Assembly (NCBI GenBank): GCA_021156365.1
Contig: JAJNDK010000006.1
Location: forward strand, 404,085 to 468,084
DNA: 64,000 nt
Reading direction: 5' to 3'
DNA from: Bacteroidota bacterium
Lineage (GTDB): Bacteria > Bacteroidota > Bacteroidia > B-17B0 > Aurantibacillaceae
Below, piece by piece: positions 1 to 7,680 of this stretch; position 1 is the first letter of the stretch, and each line of letters opens with the position of its first letter. The notes under the pieces are model-generated. The model did no database searches and was not told where the DNA came from. It was given only the letters and a program-made list of their open reading frames with translations. Made by a program: the position numbers and the translations under genes.

Positions 1-1
1 T

Positions 2-24
2 CCGCAGGATTGCAAATCCTGCGG
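2..24. repeat. Intergenic palindrome (10-bp arms, 3-nt loop)
   Basis: CCGCAGGATT and AATCCTGCGG form a perfect inverted repeat around GCA at the very edge of the window. No T-run follows, so it does not look like a terminator of the usual kind. It resembles a dispersed palindromic intergenic element; no second copy was found here. Confidence 0.5.
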
Positions 25-97
25 TGCGTTCAACTAAGTGTTTTATTTTTCCCTGATCCCGGAAAGCTCTATTTTTACAGGATCAAAAAAAGGATAT

Positions 98-547
98 ATG
101 AAAAGCAATTTAATTTATCTCGTTATGGCGCTCATCACAGGAGCGCTGATCCCTATCCAGGCTTCCACGAATGCTGCCTTCAGCAAAAGCGTCGGTAATC
201 CGTATGTTACCGGCCTGATGGTCTTTATCGTAGGGCTGGCGGGAATGCTTTTGTTTACCCTTGTTTCCGGGACTTCTATTCCAACTGCGAAACAATTGGG
301 AGAAGCGCCTCTTTACGGATATCTTGGCGGGATCATTGTAGCTACCTATGTAGTTATGATCACCATCTTAGTGCCGCGCCTCGGTGTAGGAACAGCGATC
401 GGTTTTATTGTAACAGGACAAATACTGTTTGCCGTAATCATCGATCACTTTGGTCTTTTTAGTGTTGCTCCGCGTTCCATTGATATTACCCGTTTTATTG
501 GAGTGGTAATGGTGGTGGGAGGCGTGTACCTGGTGATGAAGAAGTAA
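98..547 (+). CDS. YdcZ/DUF606-family small multidrug-type membrane protein
   Basis: A hydrophobic protein of about 149 residues with five probable membrane helices. The start at 98 is chosen because the protein begins there with the hydrophobic MKSNLIYLVMALITGA and an AAAAAAAGGA purine stretch lies just upstream; the longer frame from 38 adds a non-membrane leader. The early GALIPIQASTNAAF segment and the glycine-rich helix pairs fit the DMT-superfamily YdcZ (DUF606) group. Family members are presumed inner-membrane transporters with unknown substrate. It stands alone and converges with the next gene, whose stop is 16 bases away. Confidence 0.75.
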   Translation: MKSNLIYLVMALITGALIPIQASTNAAFSKSVGNPYVTGLMVFIVGLAGMLLFTLVSGTSIPTAKQLGEAPLYGYLGGIIVATYVVMITILVPRLGVGTAIGFIVTGQILFAVIIDHFGLFSVAPRSIDITRFIGVVMVVGGVYLVMKK

Positions 548-562
548 ATGAGGATCTGATTA

Positions 563-1726
563 TTACTTCTCCTTATCGATCAGCTCCCGGACCTTTTCGT
601 TATAATTTGCTTTTGTTATGCCCGTTAGCTTTTCAAGCGTTGCATAGTATTTTTCATTCCCTTTTTCGAAAGGCCCAACCATGAGCAGCTCCCATACACC
701 TTCAAAGCCTTTCTCTTTTTCGATTTTCTGAACCAGCAGTGCATTTACAATGTAGTCGGCAGAATTATCGAATCCTTTTGTTTTAAAGTAAACCGGTGTT
801 TCTTTTATTTCTGCCCAGTTCGGATTCTTATTGACTACTACCTGTTCTTTGAATGCAGTGAAGATCTCTTTCCACGACAGGCCCCAGCTTCCACCATACA
901 GGTAGGCGCAGCCTTCGTCAACAGGTTTGTTTACTTTACTCCTCGGCATGACCAGGCTTAAGCGGTCGTGAAACAGATCGTGCGGATCGAAGTCGTCGAA
1001 AGCAGCGTTGTTGTTGCCCAGTACAATTACTTTTTTGTCGCCCGCGGATGCGCTCCAGACACTTTCTGTTCGTCCGTTATAGTCGGACTTATAGGTAACA
1101 CCGATCAGCTTCTGAAGCTCGGTCAGGTTATCACAGCAATAAAAATCGGTGATCTTGTTGCTTGCTTTCAGCTTCTGGTCAAAGGAAGAAGCCAGTTTGC
1201 CGAACTCCTTTAGTTTATCTTTGTTGATCGTGTGCTGGTAGTGAAAAGTGTTGTTCCCGGCTTTTTCAACCTTCCAGTTTTTCGTGTTCCGCAGAAGCGG
1301 TGAAGTGAATACAAATGAATCGCCTGCTTTGTGTGCAATAAATTCGAAGCTTGCTCTTAAATAAGCGGTGTTCTCATTTGTGCCGATATAAGAAAGCTGT
1401 ATGAGGTAGGTTTGATCCTTTAGAGGGACCACGTTGTTCAAGTAAGGCTTGTAGAAAAATTCGTCTTTGAATTTCCCGCTTTTCTCTATGCCGCTGATCT
1501 CATCCAGTAAAACAAAAGTTTCCGCTTTTTCACCTGCGGCAACAAGCTTGTTTTCCTCGTTGGGTTTCCGGGCAGCTATCAAAAAATCATTCAGGGAAGC
1601 GATCAGGCCTTTGCTTTCCACACTGTCTTTGGGCAAAACGATAGCGGGGTTTATACGAAGAGGGCTGGTTTGGGCATTGGCAAGAAATAATGTGATTAAA
1701 AGTGTGAGGGTGTAAAATACTTTCAT
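563..1726 (-). CDS. Secreted protein of unknown function
   Basis: 387 residues beginning with a signal peptide (MKVFYTLTLLITLFLANAQT, cleavage probably after NAQ), so exported. The mature part is mixed alpha/beta with no family I recognise. A central segment, HDLFHDRLSLVMP followed by DEGCAYLYGGSWG (about residues 250-280), is reminiscent of gluzincin-like peptidases in which a helical His motif is followed by a Glu-containing helix, but no HExxH is present, so catalysis cannot be claimed. A CC pair lies near residue 195. It is a single gene convergent with the YdcZ-like gene; the following 150 bases up to the DUF4157 stop hold nothing recognised. Confidence 0.75.
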   Translation of the reverse strand: MKVFYTLTLLITLFLANAQTSPLRINPAIVLPKDSVESKGLIASLNDFLIAARKPNEENKLVAAGEKAETFVLLDEISGIEKSGKFKDEFFYKPYLNNVVPLKDQTYLIQLSYIGTNENTAYLRASFEFIAHKAGDSFVFTSPLLRNTKNWKVEKAGNNTFHYQHTINKDKLKEFGKLASSFDQKLKASNKITDFYCCDNLTELQKLIGVTYKSDYNGRTESVWSASAGDKKVIVLGNNNAAFDDFDPHDLFHDRLSLVMPRSKVNKPVDEGCAYLYGGSWGLSWKEIFTAFKEQVVVNKNPNWAEIKETPVYFKTKGFDNSADYIVNALLVQKIEKEKGFEGVWELLMVGPFEKGNEKYYATLEKLTGITKANYNEKVRELIDKEK

Positions 1727-1873
1727 AAGGGGATTGGGGTTTGTGGGGTGGATAAATATAAAGGATTGCGGTCACAAAAAGGGTGCCATAAGAGGGGTGG
1801 AATGAGCGGGTTAAATGAAAGCTGCTGATTTTTCTATACGATAAATTACTATTTGCACTTTTTTATCTGCATT

Positions 1874-3799
1874 TTACCTTCCATCGCCCTTATGTTCTGC
1901 ATCCGCTCCTACCTCCGCTGCCGCTCCCCCTCCCACAACCGGTAAGGGAGCAGCCGGAGCCGCCACAACCGGTTTTCTCCGCTGAAGTATGGCCGGTTCA
2001 ATGGCATAAGCAATTTCGGGATGCTGTGGAGCAAATGACTTCAGGGTAATACAAATTTCACGATCGCTTTCATCCGCATCATCTGTTTCATTGAATATAT
2101 AATTTCCCTGGAAGAAAAAAGTGGTTCCGGCTGCATTGATCTCTCCTTCCGGATCTTCTCCGTTCTCGGGATCCTCCATCTTCGCGAATTTCGTTTCGAG
2201 CTCTTCCTGCCTCTCGATGGTTAGCAACAATTCTGCAATGACCTGCGACTGGCGATTCTCGAATTCGGCGCGGGGATCATTTTTCCAGAAGGTATTTGTA
2301 CCTTGAATATCCCATGCGAAATTTTCGATCGTATGGCGCTGGTAGATATGATTCCAGGCTTCCGGCGGCACTTTCACAACCACGATCACCGGGAAGGAGC
2401 TTTTGGATAAGACGTCTTTTTTGCCTTTTTTGCCTTTCTTTATATCATGTTTTTGCATCAGTAAGCGTTCCATAATGAACATGGGTTTGTTGTTGAAGCC
2501 CATCCTTGTTCCCAGCCTGGCGAGCATAGGATCCTCTTCTCCGAGGTACTGGGCGGCCACTTTCTTTACCATTTTGCCTTTATGCTCATGCCATTGTTTT
2601 TTATCGAATTCCGGCACATTTCCTTCACCTCCGAGGTGGGCCATTGAATCTGCAATAGCTCCGATCTCCATGTTGAGTTCATTCATAAATTCCCCGATGG
2701 TCTCGGGATCCAGTGTATTTATCCGGTTGATGATCTCTTCTTTCCGAATGATCGAACGCATCATCCGATCCATTGTTTCGAGGTGGGCAGACTGTACGGT
2801 TTCTTTTACCATATCTCCGTCTACCACCACCTGCGGATCGAAGCGGTGGCCGGGATTGCCAATGGTTTCTGTGTATCCCGCTGTGATGTTGTTTCTCAGG
2901 TTAAGCAGGGCGCCGACCCCAACCTTGGTGATCTCCTGTGCCCCGAATACTTTATCTCTTATTTTCACGTATGCAGCATAGGCCGGCGGACTGATCGTTT
3001 TTTCCACAGCTCCTACTTTGGTGATCACCCTGAAAAAATTCTTCATTGTATCCTGCGAAATGGCATGATCCAGCTGCATGTCTTTACCCGAAGCTTTTTC
3101 GGCCTTGTCTCTCCGTGCGTCGTTTATATCGTCGGAGAACCGCTGCGCCGTCTGCGAACCCTGAAATGCAGGTCGGTGCTGCAGTGCGCCTGTATAGAAA
3201 GAAGTATTGTTCAATGCACGAAGTCCCATAAGGTCGGCTTCCTTCTCCAGCTGCGAATCGTCGTTCACAGGCCCGCCTTTCATTTGCAGGGTAGGTTTTA
3301 CCCTGCCTTGTTTTTGCTGTACTACATGCCAGGCTTCATGAGCCAGGTGCTGTTCCTGTCCCTGCGCGATGTGAATATCGCTTCCCTGTGCATAGGCATG
3401 TGCTCTCAGCTGAGCGGGTTTGCCGGAGTTGTAGTGCACTTTCACATCGTCCATCGAATAGCCTGACAGGTTCTCGATCCCCGATTTCAGGTTGTCGGGC
3501 AGGCCGGTATTGTTTGCCTGCGTCTGTATCCCTTCCCGCTGCTGCCGATCTTCTTCCTCTTTTTCTTTTCGCTGAAGCACGGATGCATGACTGTTGTCTG
3601 CCATTTCCTGGAATGCTTTCATTTGTTTCAGTCGGGGACTGTTATTGACCATGGCCTGCTGTTTTAGCTGCGCAACGGCTTGCGGCCTGTTGTCAGCAAA
3701 TGCAGGAGATGATTTGACGACACTATTTTGCTTATTGGAAAGCTCTTCCGCTATCGATTGACTTTTGTTTTCCTGTGTCTTGTCGGCATGAGTGCTCAT
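1874..3799 (-). CDS. DUF4157 (eCIS-core) protein with possible C-terminal toxin-like domain
   Basis: 641 residues from the ATG at 3799. The frame stays open to 3910, but that extension runs through a terminator hairpin and is unlikely to be translated. Residues 1-95 are polar and disordered-looking. Residues about 100-175 match the DUF4157/eCIS-core domain, with the metallopeptidase-like HEAWH at 154-158 followed by VVQQKQGRV. After a linker, residues 225-470 are helical and include [10 protein letters not shown] segment near 482-489 (WNHIYQRH) has an HxxxRH arrangement seen in several polymorphic-toxin RNase folds. The last 40 residues are Pro/Ala/Gly-rich. Known: DUF4157 proteins are often cargo or accessory proteins of extracellular contractile injection systems. 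No injection-system structural genes are in the window, so cargo status is inference. Confidence 0.8.
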   Translation of the reverse strand: MSTHADKTQENKSQSIAEELSNKQNSVVKSSPAFADNRPQAVAQLKQQAMVNNSPRLKQMKAFQEMADNSHASVLQRKEKEEEDRQQREGIQTQANNTGLPDNLKSGIENLSGYSMDDVKVHYNSGKPAQLRAHAYAQGSDIHIAQGQEQHLAHEAWHVVQQKQGRVKPTLQMKGGPVNDDSQLEKEADLMGLRALNNTSFYTGALQHRPAFQGSQTAQRFSDDINDARRDKAEKASGKDMQLDHAISQDTMKNFFRVITKVGAVEKTISPPAYAAYVKIRDKVFGAQEITKVGVGALLNLRNNITAGYTETIGNPGHRFDPQVVVDGDMVKETVQSAHLETMDRMMRSIIRKEEIINRINTLDPETIGEFMNELNMEIGAIADSMAHLGGEGNVPEFDKKQWHEHKGKMVKKVAAQYLGEEDPMLARLGTRMGFNNKPMFIMERLLMQKHDIKKGKKGKKDVLSKSSFPVIVVVKVPPEAWNHIYQRHTIENFAWDIQGTNTFWKNDPRAEFENRQSQVIAELLLTIERQEELETKFAKMEDPENGEDPEGEINAAGTTFFFQGNYIFNETDDADESDREICITLKSFAPQHPEIAYAIEPAILQRRKPVVAAPAAPLPVVGGGAAAEVGADAEHKGDGR

Positions 3800-3847
3800 G
3801 AATGGAATGCGGAATAGGATCGCTAACAAATATATTTCATTTCCGGC

Positions 3848-3886
3848 ATAAAAAAAAGGGCAGTATACCGCCCTTTTCTTTTTTTT
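3848..3886 (-). terminator. Bidirectional rho-independent terminator
   Basis: AAAAGGGC, eight loop bases, then GCCCTTTT, with T-runs on both sides in the respective orientations. On the minus strand it would stop transcription coming from the genes above 4038 before the DUF4157 gene. Confidence 0.75.
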
Positions 3887-3944
3887 GGAGATACTCAGAA
3901 AGAATAACAAAGAGGCCGGATCAGAGATCCTGTGATAAGGGATA

Positions 3945-4001
3945 TTCCGCAGTCCCGAAGCCTCGGGACCATGCGGGACATGCTGCGGAGCAGGGGAATA
4001 G
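3945..4001. repeat. Palindromic repeat, family 1, copy 1
   Basis: Core at 3952-3969 is GTCCCGAAGCCTCGGGAC, flanked on the left by CCGCA. It shares its core and left flank with the copies at 5837 and 7623 but diverges on the right. The hairpin arms TCCCGA/TCGGGA are intact despite one loop change. Confidence 0.75.
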
Positions 4002-4037
4002 GCTGAGAGAAAAAATCAGTACAACAGTGACCGGTTT

Positions 4038-4529
4038 TTACCGTTGTCTTTTAATGAGCAGGCGGAATTCTTCTAAGTTGTTTGTCGGTACTACAAATCC
4101 CCTGAGAAATGACCGTGACTTTACGGCACTAATAGCTTCATAAAAATGAAGGGAAATGGCATAGGCTGCCGTTTGAGGAACATCGAACCGGAAGCACCTG
4201 ACCCCGTCCTCACCAAACCATTTGAAGCGGAATTCATGGATGGCAATCATTTCACCGGTCGTCTTATGGACGATCTCCAAACGGAAGTACGGACTGATCT
4301 TCACTTTTCGCGCGCCAAAAATGTACACAACATACCGACCTGCAAAAAAATCAACAGAAGTGATCTCGTTATTGAATGGTAAAGTCGTATACATGCCTGA
4401 GCTGTTGCGAATATAAAGATACTCCTTCCGGATTGGTTTCAAAAGAATTACCCTGTTTTTATGACCGCATAAATAAAAAAGGCGCAGTTCCTTCGCGAAA
4501 CGAAACCACGCCTTTCTGTTTGTCAGCAT
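4038..4529 (-). CDS. Hypothetical protein, start uncertain
   Basis: The maximal frame codes for 163 residues. The first 27 lie in the terminator of the upstream fibronectin gene, so the real start is probably further in: ATG at 4392-4394 (118 aa) or a TTG at residue 30 with AGGG upstream. The protein alternates hydrophobic and charged residues like a beta-sandwich (RYVVYIFGARKVKISPYF, then AYAISLHFYEAIS). No family is recognised. It follows the fibronectin-III gene on the same strand, and the bidirectional hairpin at 3848 ends this unit, which supports it being transcribed. Plus-strand frames here look like shadows. Confidence 0.5.
   Translation of the reverse strand: MLTNRKAWFRFAKELRLFYLCGHKNRVILLKPIRKEYLYIRNSSGMYTTLPFNNEITSVDFFAGRYVVYIFGARKVKISPYFRLEIVHKTTGEMIAIHEFRFKWFGEDGVRCFRFDVPQTAAYAISLHFYEAISAVKSRSFLRGFVVPTNNLEEFRLLIKRQR
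4480..4517 (-). terminator. Probable terminator after the fibronectin-III gene
   Basis: On the minus strand AAAGGCG and CGCCTTT pair across about 22 bases that contain a secondary TTCGCGAA palindrome, followed by TTTTTATTTATG. It lies about 25 bases after the stop at 4541. Confidence 0.55.
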
Positions 4530-4540
4530 ATGTCAGCAAC

Positions 4541-5146
4541 TCAGACCACGATAATGCTCAGCGGTTCCGACCAGGGCTGCTGGCCATCCTTGTCGATGAG
4601 GGCATAGCGGAACCAGTAACGGCTGCCCGGTGTGAGCCCGTTTATCTCTGTCCGGCTTTGTTTGGTACCGCCTGCATCTACCCAGGTGGCATTGTCCACG
4701 CTATACTCCCAGAGGTACGAAGCACCCTTCACCGCTTTTACTTTCAGGTTTATACTTCCGTTCCCATCACCATGCTTTGCTTCAAAAGAAGCTGGACCCG
4801 TATGGTTAGGAGTTGGGCGAACATCCAGCCCGGCAAGGTGTATGATCTCCGGGTCGCCGTTCGCTGTCAGCTCCACGTAGTAAGCCAGGTGGATCATAGC
4901 CGCATCGAAGATCTTCTCCCGGTCGTGCATGATCGCTGTCAGGCTTTTGCCACCATCCTCCGCGTTGTTCCATGCGTTTTCGAGGTTGGTAGTGGCAGTA
5001 GCCAGATCGCTTACCGCCGTACCGGGCGATGTAAATACATTGGAATTAGTAAGGATGGCATTCATCACCCTTTTTGCTTTGTTCAGTTTTTCGGATACCG
5101 ACATGCGTGCCATGTACAGGGCTACCCGTATTTTATTTGTATTCAT
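4541..5146 (-). CDS. Fibronectin type III domain protein
   Basis: 201 residues, no signal peptide. Residues 1-105 are helical (MNTNKIRVALYMARMSVSEK onward) and about 115-201 form a fibronectin-III fold ending with the typical LTPGSRYWFRYALIDKDG and WSEPLSIIVV strands. This two-part layout occurs in a group of Bacteroidota proteins of unknown role. It precedes the small unknown at 4038 and the DUF4157 gene on the same strand. A structural or binding role is likely from the Fn3 fold, but the partner is not visible. Base composition matches the core genome, unlike the island that begins about 250 bases upstream. Confidence 0.8.
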   Translation of the reverse strand: MNTNKIRVALYMARMSVSEKLNKAKRVMNAILTNSNVFTSPGTAVSDLATATTNLENAWNNAEDGGKSLTAIMHDREKIFDAAMIHLAYYVELTANGDPEIIHLAGLDVRPTPNHTGPASFEAKHGDGNGSINLKVKAVKGASYLWEYSVDNATWVDAGGTKQSRTEINGLTPGSRYWFRYALIDKDGQQPWSEPLSIIVV

Positions 5147-5439
5147 AATAAATGTAATTTGAAATTTGTTTTGCGGGACCTGCTTTCAGGTGGAAAGCTG
5201 TTTACCTGTCCTGCAGGGCTGCGTCCCTGCTTATCTACCCTGCATACTACAGGAGAGGTAAAGGAAGTGGCGGTAGTGTTTCATGCAATTTTCTTTTTTG
5301 TTTGTTAACCGTTTCGGGAACGGTTTAATTGTTTATTTCAAGGTATAACGATCAGTGCCTGCAGAAAGTTACAGCGACTTTGTAAGTGGTGGCTTCTATA
5401 AAATAATTGGTTGAATTTTCCGGTCAATTGGTAAAAGCT

Positions 5440-5817
5440 GCTCCCAAAGAAGGGAATAAAATGAACCGGAATATCGCAGCGATGTCTTAGTACAAAAAGG
5501 TTATGCACAGGAACATCGCTGCAATGTATCAAAACATCGCTGCAATGTATCGCTGCAAAGAAGTTATGTACAGGAACATCGCAGCGATGTTTTAATGCAA
5601 ATAGCTTATTTAACAGAACATTGCAGCGATGAGTCAATACAAAGAGGTTATCTACAGGAACATTGCGGTGATGTATCAATGCAAAGAGGTTATGTACAGG
5701 AACATGGCAGCGATGTATCAATGCAAAGAGCTTATGCACGGGAATATGGCAGCGATGTATTGTTGCAAAAATGTTATTGAATGGAAAATAGGGAAGATGT
5801 TTATGGTGGATTGGAAA
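5440..5817. repeat. 21-bp tandem array 1 (higher-order 42-bp unit)
   Basis: From 5461 to 5796 the sequence is 16 consecutive 21-base units without indels, with weaker units on each side. Two alternating unit types make a 42-base period: ATGTATCAATGCAAAGAGGT and ATGTACAGGAACATGGCAGC, each plus one base. Copies start at 5482, 5545, 5587, 5629, 5671, 5713 and 5755, with one lone B-type unit at 5524. Because 21 is a multiple of three, several frames stay open; the minus strand reads a 14-residue repeat with LFALIHRC. No start signal or secretion signal is visible, so I treat it as non-coding DNA. It ends about 20 bases before a palindromic repeat. Confidence 0.85.
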
Positions 5818-5836
5818 TCCATGGATATTGCTTATT

Positions 5837-5883
5837 CCGCAGTCCCGAAGCTTCGGGACCCGGTGGGATAGGTTACGGAGCGG
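5837..5883. repeat. Palindromic repeat, family 1, copy 2
   Basis: The perfect 18-base palindrome GTCCCGAAGCTTCGGGAC at 5842-5859 is followed by CCGGTGGGATAGG. The whole 36-base stretch from CCGCA is shared with copy 3 at 7623. Confidence 0.85.
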
Positions 5884-5892
5884 GTAAATTTA

Positions 5893-5961
5893 TTACGGTT
5901 TTAAACCTTTTAATAATTGAGCGGGAGTTACTTTGTAGTACTTGGCCAATTTTCGCAATGT
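5893..5961 (-). pseudogene. C-terminal remnant of an XRE-type HTH regulator
   Basis: On the minus strand this codes for TLRKLAKYYKVTPAQLLKGL, then KP and a TAA stop. That is the standard end of a Cro/CI-type helix-turn-helix protein. Upstream, at higher coordinates, the reading is lost and runs into the opposite-strand response-regulator remnant. Only about 22 recognisable residues survive. It is the scar of a regulator gene cut at or near 5962-5981. Confidence 0.65.
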
Positions 5962-5981
5962 AGCGACAACCCATCGCCAAA

Positions 5982-6503
5982 GTGCTCAATGCTGAGAAGA
6001 ATTTCAAAGTGGTTCTCGAAGCAGATAACGGAAAGGTATTGCTACAAAAGCTAACGACGGTCAGGGTGGATTTAATCCTACTTGACCTTCGTATGCCGGT
6101 AATGGATGGCCAAGCAACAATCAAAAATCTTAAAAATTTATATCCCGATATAAAGGTAATTATTCTTACCGGGGAAACGGAAACTGCCTTTGAAAGGGAA
6201 TACATAAGATTAGGAGCAATGGCCTTTCTATCGAAGTTTCAGGATATGGATACCATTATAAATACCATTTATCGGGTGTAGCAATCCGGCTTTAGTGCTT
6301 CCTCCCCAAGCGAACTATTAACCAAAAGGGAAATGGAAGTACTAAAGGAAATAATACAAAAACGCTCCAATAGCGAAATTGTCGGGACTATGGGCCTAAG
6401 TGTACGAACTATCGAAAATCACCGTTATAATATTTCCCGGAAGACAGGAACCAACACTATACAGGAATTAAAAATCTGGATGGAAAAACACCACCTTTCC
6501 TGA
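5982..6503 (+). pseudogene. Broken NarL/LuxR-type response regulator
   Basis: The receiver part from 5982 (NFKVVLEADNGKVLLQKL, LILLDLRMPVMDG with the phospho-accepting Asp, VIILTGETE, GAMAFLSKF) is interrupted by an in-frame TAG at 6279-6281. Reading on in the same frame gives SELLTKREMEVLKEI and then LSVRTIENHRYNISRKTG, a normal LuxR-type DNA-binding domain ending at TGA 6501-6503. The first 20-25 residues of the receiver, which carry the acidic pair, are missing: an in-frame TAG at 5961-5963 lies just before the homology, next to the XRE remnant. Two independent lesions make a functional protein unlikely. Known family role: transcriptional response regulator paired with a histidine kinase; none is adjacent. 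Confidence 0.8.
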
Positions 6504-6633
6504 TCGCATAACCTTTTCTTAACCAAAATTAAGTAGTTTTTGGCAAAATTGAGTAGTTAGCCCTCTTTTTTTCGGCTCCTTTTTAGTCTATGTTTGCCTT
6601 TCATTTCTCCTTTTAAATGGCTACATTAGTTAG

Positions 6634-7590
6634 ATGAGAAAATATATATACATTCTACTGATCGTGTTTAATAAAAGCATACACAGCGCATATAGTCAGA
6701 CTAATATAGTCCCAAATCCTTCTTTTGAAGACTATACTAATTGCCCTAACGATTGGGCACAAGCCGCCAATGCTAATGGCTGGTATGAATTTAGTTCCGC
6801 TGATTATTACAATGAATGCGGTGTCCCAGACAGTTTTGGAATCCCTTCTAATACAATTGGTACACAATATGCAGCCAGCGGCAGTGCATATGCTGGTATA
6901 GTCGCATACTCAAATGCTACACATGGCTCAGAGGTCATAGGGACGAATCTTATAACCCCTCTTATTATTGGACAGAAATATTTTGTTTCATTTAAAGCTG
7001 TTTTAAAATACAATAATCCTTGGAATATATGTTGTGCAAGTAATAATTTAGGGGTACGCTTTGCTAAAAACAGTAATTGTCCGCCAGTTGATAATTTTTG
7101 CCACGTTAATACTCAACAAGTCATAACTGACACCAGTAATTGGACAAGGGTTTTTGGCTCTTTTATAGCGGATTCAGTTTATACGAATTTATGTATTGGA
7201 AACTTCTTTTATGTCTCTAATACATCCGCAACAATTGTTAATCCGGGTGCTACAAACACATATAGCTACTATTTTATAGATGATGTTTGTGTATCGACGG
7301 ATTCAGGATATGCTTCCAATTATTTCTATACAAACATTCAAGAAATTAGCTTAGAAACTTATGTGCAATTATATCCAAATCCCGTTAAGGATTTTCTTTC
7401 CATTTCAAATAAATATTCCCATCCAATAGAATTTAATTTATATAACGTTCTTGGGCAAAAAATAAAGACAGTTGAAATTTCACCTTATTCGAAAGCATCA
7501 ATAGATTTGACATTTCTTAATAGTGGATTATATACTATATCAATAGCTTCTTTTTCCAATATACAAACAAAAAAAATCATCAAACAATGA
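6634..7590 (+). CDS. Secreted T9SS type A cargo protein
   Basis: 318 residues with an N-terminal signal peptide ending near AYSQT. The body starts with NIVPNPSFEDY, typical of the jelly-roll-like modules in Bacteroidota outer proteins, and has several Cys residues. The last 80 residues are a type A T9SS sorting domain: VQLYPNPVKDFLSISN, then LYNVLGQKI and SGLYTISI, ending KKIIKQ. The protein should cross the outer membrane by type IX secretion and be attached or released. The gene is clearly more AT-rich than the core genes around it, consistent with the island. A further reading frame overlaps its stop (ATGA) but is truncated. Confidence 0.85.
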   Translation: MRKYIYILLIVFNKSIHSAYSQTNIVPNPSFEDYTNCPNDWAQAANANGWYEFSSADYYNECGVPDSFGIPSNTIGTQYAASGSAYAGIVAYSNATHGSEVIGTNLITPLIIGQKYFVSFKAVLKYNNPWNICCASNNLGVRFAKNSNCPPVDNFCHVNTQQVITDTSNWTRVFGSFIADSVYTNLCIGNFFYVSNTSATIVNPGATNTYSYYFIDDVCVSTDSGYASNYFYTNIQEISLETYVQLYPNPVKDFLSISNKYSHPIEFNLYNVLGQKIKTVEISPYSKASIDLTFLNSGLYTISIASFSNIQTKKIIKQ

Positions 7591-7660
7591 AAAAAATCTA
7601 TCTATGTTTATTGCTATGCACCTCCGCAGTCCCGAAGCTTCGGGACCCGGTGGGATAGGG
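7586..7660 (+). pseudogene. Gene truncated after its signal peptide by palindromic repeat copy 3
   Basis: An ATG overlaps the stop of the T9SS gene (ATGA) and begins MKKIYLCLLLCTSA, a good signal peptide start. Within 14 codons it enters the repeat, reads VPKLRDPVG and stops at TAG 7658-7660. A second secreted gene probably followed the first in an operon and was cut off by the event that placed the repeat and the CHAT gene here. Confidence 0.55.
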
Positions 7661-7670
7661 TGGGGAGCGT
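7623..7670. repeat. Palindromic repeat, family 1, copy 3
   Basis: Same 18-base palindrome as copy 2 (7629-7646), with identical flanks for 36 bases, followed by GGAGCG as in copy 2. It separates the truncated gene from the CHAT gene stop at 7681. Confidence 0.85.
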
Positions 7671-7680
7671 ACGCTGTAAT

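Noticed and set aside
2403..3466. Plus-strand frames of 192 and 227 residues inside the DUF4157 gene
   Set aside because: Shadows of the opposite-strand coding sequence, with no family features.
4376..5308. 310-residue plus-strand frame opposite the fibronectin-III gene
   Set aside because: The minus-strand frame has a recognisable domain; the plus frame has Cys/His/Arg-rich shadow composition.
5440..5817. CRISPR array
   Set aside because: Units are contiguous without unique spacers of constant length and no cas genes are present.
5338..5871. Open frames of 60-133 residues over array 1
   Set aside because: Same reason: a repeat length divisible by three keeps frames open; residue content is unlike a normal protein and no start signal is seen.
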